A program made the translations under genes and the position numbers. Under the pieces are notes generated by a model. The model worked only from the letters and a program-made list of their open reading frames with translations, was not told where the DNA came from and searched no databases. A stretch of 5,993 bases of DNA, taken from an uncultured delta proteobacterium. GTDB lineage: Bacteria > Myxococcota_A > Polyangia > Polyangiales > Ga0077539. The stretch spans positions 1 through 5,993 of the forward strand of contig CAIOSS010000927.1 of the NCBI GenBank assembly GCA_903860995.1, in the 5' to 3' direction. This document shows positions 5,936 to 5,993 of this stretch, piece by piece (within the stretch, counting starts at the first letter, position 1; each line of letters begins with the position of its first letter).

Positions 5936-5936
5936 C

Positions 5937-5993
5937 ATGAAGTCCAACGACCGAGACCCGCTCCCTTCGCCTCTCGCGGCATACACCGTTGAC
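5937..5993 (+). CDS. N-terminal start of an unidentified gene, cut by the window edge
   Basis: Nineteen codons from ATG 5937 remain open to the right edge and begin MKSNDRDPLPSPL, ending ...AAYTVD. A strong GAGGAGG precedes the start. The gene follows the MerR stop by 43 bp on the same strand with no terminator between, so co-transcription is likely. The fragment is too short to assign a family; it shows no signal peptide within these residues. By context it may encode the target or partner of the MerR regulator. Confidence 0.65.
   Translation, partial: MKSNDRDPLPSPLAAYTVD

Noticed and set aside
5159..5986. A 275-codon minus-strand frame over the MerR gene
   Set aside because: It is antisense to a clear MerR helix-turn-helix and covers the predicted promoter and leader. 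The translation has no family pattern.

Overview
The window is GC-rich throughout, with strong G/C preference at third codon positions, and looks like a chromosomal segment of a high-GC bacterium. Gemmatimonadota or Myxococcota would fit the gene content (free-standing LRR protein, HelD-like helicase, cysteine-free MerR regulator with an extra C-terminal part), but that placement is an impression. I see no tRNA, rRNA, CRISPR array, transposase or phage gene.

Layout: (1) 1-1219, minus strand: a leucine-rich-repeat protein whose C-terminal end lies off the left edge. (2) 1220-1685: 466 bp without a convincing gene, holding the upstream region of the LRR gene and the 3' flank of the next gene. 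(3) 1686-2705, minus: a PPP-type metallophosphoesterase with its metal-ligand motifs intact. (4) 2706-2988: a divergent intergenic region. (5) 2989-5190, plus: a superfamily 1A (UvrD/Rep) helicase of the HelD-like group with all main motifs. (6) 5191-5368: an intergenic region with a hairpin, two short dyads and a sigma70-like promoter. (7) 5369-5893, plus: a MerR-family regulator. (8) From 5937, plus: the first 19 codons of a gene that runs off the right edge, probably co-transcribed with the MerR gene.

The four larger genes do not form an obvious pathway. The clear functional unit is the MerR gene plus the gene after it; their 43-bp gap can form two mutually exclusive hairpins, one of which buries the ribosome binding site of the second gene. 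The other notable signal is a 21-bp direct repeat (19/21 identical) in the intergenic regions on both sides of the phosphatase gene, with a 10-bp core found again, inverted, upstream of the MerR gene. I did not find convincing evidence of a wholly new system; the regulatory DNA is the least explained part.
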